Source: Actinomycetota bacterium
GTDB lineage: Bacteria; Actinomycetota; Actinomycetes; Nanopelagicales; Nanopelagicaceae
NCBI GenBank assembly: GCA_009705235.1
Contig: WLCR01000042.1
Location: forward strand, 1 to 8,092
Reading direction: 5' to 3'
Length of the DNA stretch: 8,092 nt
Shown: in pieces, positions 6,066-8,092 of the stretch
Position numbering within the stretch: the first letter of the stretch is position 1
Layout of the letters: the number at the start of each line of letters is the position of its first letter
Made by a program: the position numbers and the translations under genes
The notes under the pieces: generated by a model
Databases searched by the model: none
The model's input: the letters and a program-made list of their open reading frames with translations, nothing else
What the model was told of the DNA's origin: nothing

Positions 6066-6067
6066 TA
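6062..6067 (-). promoter_or_regulatory. Putative -10 box for the DrrA/DrrB-like operon
   Basis: The minus-strand hexamer TAAGGT fits TANNNT and ends six bases before the GTG at 6055. It overlaps the opposing -10 box by four bases. The same stretch can also be read as a short AAGG ribosome site, so the promoter call is tentative. Confidence 0.3.
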
Positions 6068-6072
6068 CCTTC

Positions 6073-7686
6073 ATGTCTACTAATAGCCCAATAAATGCAT
6101 CAGTAAAAGAGCACTCCCACAAAGAAATTATGGTTATTTTGGGTGGGCTCATGACCGGAATGTTGCTCGCAGCACTTGACCAAACCATCGTCTCGACGGC
6201 CCTGAAAAGCATTGTTGAAGAATTTGATGGCTTGAATCATTACACCTGGGTGGTGACCGCATACCTTTTGACTTCGACAGCATCAACTCCGCTGTACGGA
6301 AAAATCTCTGACATTTATGGTCGACGTATTGTGTTCCAGTTTGCGATCGTTACTTTTCTACTTGGTTCAATACTTGCTGGTGCTTCACAAAATATGGAGC
6401 AGCTGATTGCTACTCGTGCATTGCAAGGTCTTGGTGCTGGTGGATTAATGGCACTTACCTTTGTCATCATTGGTGACATTGTTCCTCCACGCGAGCGTGG
6501 TCGTTATCAAGGATATTTCGGTGCGGTATGGGGACTTTCATCTGTCGCAGGTCCATTACTAGGAGGTTACTTCTCTGACCACGCACAGATCCTAGGCGTA
6601 GCCGGATGGCGCTGGATTTTCTACATCAACATTCCTTTTGCAATCGCTTCTCTGTTAATTACTTCGGCGGTACTTCACATCCCTAAGGTGAAACGCGAAC
6701 ATAAGATCGATTATCTAGGCGCCGTTTTAATGGTTACCGCAGTATGTCTAGTCCTACTTTCTCTTTCGATCTACGGACCTCAAAATGGCTGGACAGATTC
6801 TCGAACCATCGGGTACTTGGTTGTTGGGTTACTTTTAACTGTTGTGTTTTTAATGTGGGAAAAGCGCGCAGTAGAACCGATTCTTCCGCTACACCTGTTT
6901 AAGAATCACACATTCTCTATTACCTCACTTTTAGGCGCAGTTATCGGTGCCGGAATGTTTGGGGCAATCGTTATGTTGCCACTGTATTTTCAGGTCGTTA
7001 AGGGATATTCAGCAACTGAAGCTGGACTGAAGTTGATCCCTTTGATGCTCGGAATTGTCTCTACTTCGATTGTTTCAGGTAAGTTGATTTCAAAACATGG
7101 TCATTACAAGCGCTTCCCAGTAATGGGAACTTCGATTATGACTGTTGGTGTATTGCTCATGACGCGTTTGCAAATTGATACGCCTTATTGGCAGATCTCA
7201 ATCTATGCGATCATGGTTGGCGCAGGCTTAGGATTATCAATGCAGACAATTGTTATTGCTCTGCAGAACTCAGTTGATTTTAGAGATATGGGAGTTGCAA
7301 CTAGCTCCAATACATTCTTCCGATCACTTGGATCAGTATTTGGTACAGCCATGTTTGGATCAATTCTTACAAATCGAGTAGTGCACTATATGTCCACAGG
7401 ATTTGCAGAGTTAGGAAAGAGTAATCCTGCGGCCCTTGATGGTTTTGATACCTCTAAGCTCGCTGAATTAACGACCAATACGGCAGCTCTAAAGACCTTC
7501 CCGCCATTAATCAAAGAGACGGCGCTAGAAGCTTTCGTTAACTCATTCCACATTGTGTTCTATTCAGCAGCACCAATCACAGCTATCGGTTTAATCTTCG
7601 CGTTAATGCTTCGCGAAACACCACTTAGAAGTTCTAAGGATTACGCAGCGGCACGCGAAGAAGCAGCCGGAGAATCTTTAGCTTGA
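6073..7686 (+). CDS. MFS drug:H+ antiporter, DHA2 family (14 TM)
   Basis: This 537-residue inner-membrane exporter would expel lipophilic or cationic compounds in exchange for protons. Its length and alternating hydrophobic segments fit the 14-helix DHA2 (EmrB/QacA) class. [10 protein letters not shown] (35-44, Asp36) is the DHA2-specific motif in helix 1. [10 protein letters not shown] (76-85) is motif A between helices 2 and 3. RALQGLGAG (115-123) is motif B with Arg115. [10 protein letters not shown] (156-165) is the antiporter motif C in helix 5. A long periplasmic segment near 435-485 precedes the last helix, and the C-terminal tail is cytoplasmic and polar. The ATG at 6073 is the first possible start with no Shine-Dalgarno, 17 bp from the divergent ABC gene. 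No TetR or MarR regulator is adjacent, which is unusual for this class. Its stop overlaps the start of a second MFS gene. Confidence 0.95.
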   Translation: MSTNSPINASVKEHSHKEIMVILGGLMTGMLLAALDQTIVSTALKSIVEEFDGLNHYTWVVTAYLLTSTASTPLYGKISDIYGRRIVFQFAIVTFLLGSILAGASQNMEQLIATRALQGLGAGGLMALTFVIIGDIVPPRERGRYQGYFGAVWGLSSVAGPLLGGYFSDHAQILGVAGWRWIFYINIPFAIASLLITSAVLHIPKVKREHKIDYLGAVLMVTAVCLVLLSLSIYGPQNGWTDSRTIGYLVVGLLLTVVFLMWEKRAVEPILPLHLFKNHTFSITSLLGAVIGAGMFGAIVMLPLYFQVVKGYSATEAGLKLIPLMLGIVSTSIVSGKLISKHGHYKRFPVMGTSIMTVGVLLMTRLQIDTPYWQISIYAIMVGAGLGLSMQTIVIALQNSVDFRDMGVATSSNTFFRSLGSVFGTAMFGSILTNRVVHYMSTGFAELGKSNPAALDGFDTSKLAELTTNTAALKTFPPLIKETALEAFVNSFHIVFYSAAPITAIGLIFALMLRETPLRSSKDYAAAREEAAGESLA

Positions 7687-8092
7687 TTCGTTCGCCATTT
7701 AAGGAGCTGCCACGGGAGGTTTCAATCCTGGTGGCAGCATCCTTTTTTGTGGCAGTTGGATTTGGCATTGTTATGCCAGCAATACCGGTTTTTGCAAAAT
7801 CATTTGGGGTAAACAATGCAGCGATCGGTTTAATGGTCTCGGCTTTTGCAATTACACGGTTTAGTTCAGGTCTAATTTCAGGCACTTTGGTAGATAAATT
7901 TGGTGAACGAGCGGTCTTTTCAACCGGTGTATTTATGGTTTCGCTTTTTACATTCTTGGCTGGGATTGCCCAAAGTTATGAGCAGCTGCTTGTTTTCAGA
8001 GCCGCAGGCGGTTTGGGTTCATCCATGTTTTCGGTTGCTGCAAGTTCGGTGATTTTGCGAGCAGTAAGTGATGATCAACGCGGGCAAGCACA
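7683..8092 (+). CDS. MFS transporter, partial (cut by right edge)
   Basis: About 136 N-terminal codons are present, covering roughly the first four helices; the rest lies beyond the window. The frame opens with a TTG at 7683 that overlaps the preceding stop as TTGA. GGAG lies ten bases upstream, inside the previous gene. The product begins with a cytoplasmic LPREV segment (9-13) and a first helix [19 protein letters not shown] (17-35). Motif A follows as [10 protein letters not shown] (67-76), then [10 protein letters not shown] (105-114) with Arg106. These fit a 12-helix DHA1-like MFS family common in actinobacteria. The substrate is unknown. Co-transcription with the DHA2 gene is likely because of the overlap. 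CTG at 7728 or GTG at 7731 would start right at helix 1, and they follow a GGAGG, but the conserved LPREV stretch favours the TTG. Confidence 0.88.
   Translation, partial: MIRSPFKELPREVSILVAASFFVAVGFGIVMPAIPVFAKSFGVNNAAIGLMVSAFAITRFSSGLISGTLVDKFGERAVFSTGVFMVSLFTFLAGIAQSYEQLLVFRAAGGLGSSMFSVAASSVILRAVSDDQRGQA
7706..7748 (+). terminator. Terminator-like hairpin inside the start of the second MFS gene
   Basis: GCTGCCAC at 7706-7713 and GTGGCAGC at 7731-7738 form a perfect eight-base-pair stem. AGG and CCT inside the loop can extend it. Six T residues follow at 7743-7748, four bases after the stem. The shape is that of an intrinsic terminator, but it lies within codons 8-22 of the second MFS gene. 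It may terminate the DHA2 message, act as an attenuator, or be a chance result of the coding sequence. Confidence 0.35.

Noticed and set aside
7634..7885. Minus-strand frame of 83 codons opposite the second MFS gene.
   Set aside because: The plus frame encodes clear MFS motifs across the same bases, so the minus frame is a shadow.
1..8092. CRISPR arrays, tRNA or rRNA genes, insertion sequences, riboswitches.
   Set aside because: No regularly spaced repeats, cloverleaf-like segments, transposase frames or long structured leaders were seen; intergenic gaps are at most 43 bp.

Overview
The window is a compact, moderate-GC (about 45% by eye) chromosomal segment from an actinobacterium. It carries ten complete genes and one gene cut by the right edge. 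The families support this placement: a short-chain Z-prenyl synthase of the Rv1086 type, DUF3817 and DUF4307 membrane proteins, an actinobacterial GreA with a GDLKENGGYHAA tip, a DrrA/DrrB ABC pair, and an LPREV-type MFS start. GC this low, with almost no intergenic DNA, suggests a streamlined freshwater lineage such as the acI group (Nanopelagicales). That placement is an inference; no rRNA is present to test it.

Layout. Positions 25-1906 hold a leftward chain of four overlapping genes, in transcription order: a previously uncalled 44-residue single-pass membrane protein, SURF1, a DUF3817 protein and the Z-prenyl synthase. Facing away from it across 14 bp is a rightward pair, DUF4307 and greA (1921-2807). 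Next come a leftward cytochrome P450 (2817-3869) and, divergent from it, a rightward ABM-fold monooxygenase-like gene (3913-4272). A leftward DrrA/DrrB-type ABC exporter operon (4284-6055) is then divergent, across 17 bp, from a rightward pair of MFS transporters: a 14-TM DHA2 drug:H+ antiporter (6073-7686) and a second MFS protein that runs off the edge (7683-8092).

How the genes relate. The left half resembles the mycobacterial Rv1080c-Rv1086 neighbourhood (greA, DUF4307, mca, small protein, prenyl synthase), but mca and other members are absent and SURF1 plus DUF3817 sit in the chain. The right half is an efflux block of two MFS exporters and one ABC exporter, beside two oxidative enzymes, with no local transcription factor.

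Regulation. At all three divergent junctions, sequences resembling -10 boxes lie 6 or 7 nt upstream of start codons that lack a clear Shine-Dalgarno. This suggests leaderless transcripts fired from overlapping back-to-back promoters. No stretch over 300 bases lacks a gene. I saw no tRNA, rRNA, CRISPR, insertion sequence or attachment site. I did not find a clearly novel multi-gene system. The most unusual items are the ultra-short divergent promoters, the uncalled small membrane protein, and a terminator-like hairpin inside the start of the second MFS gene.
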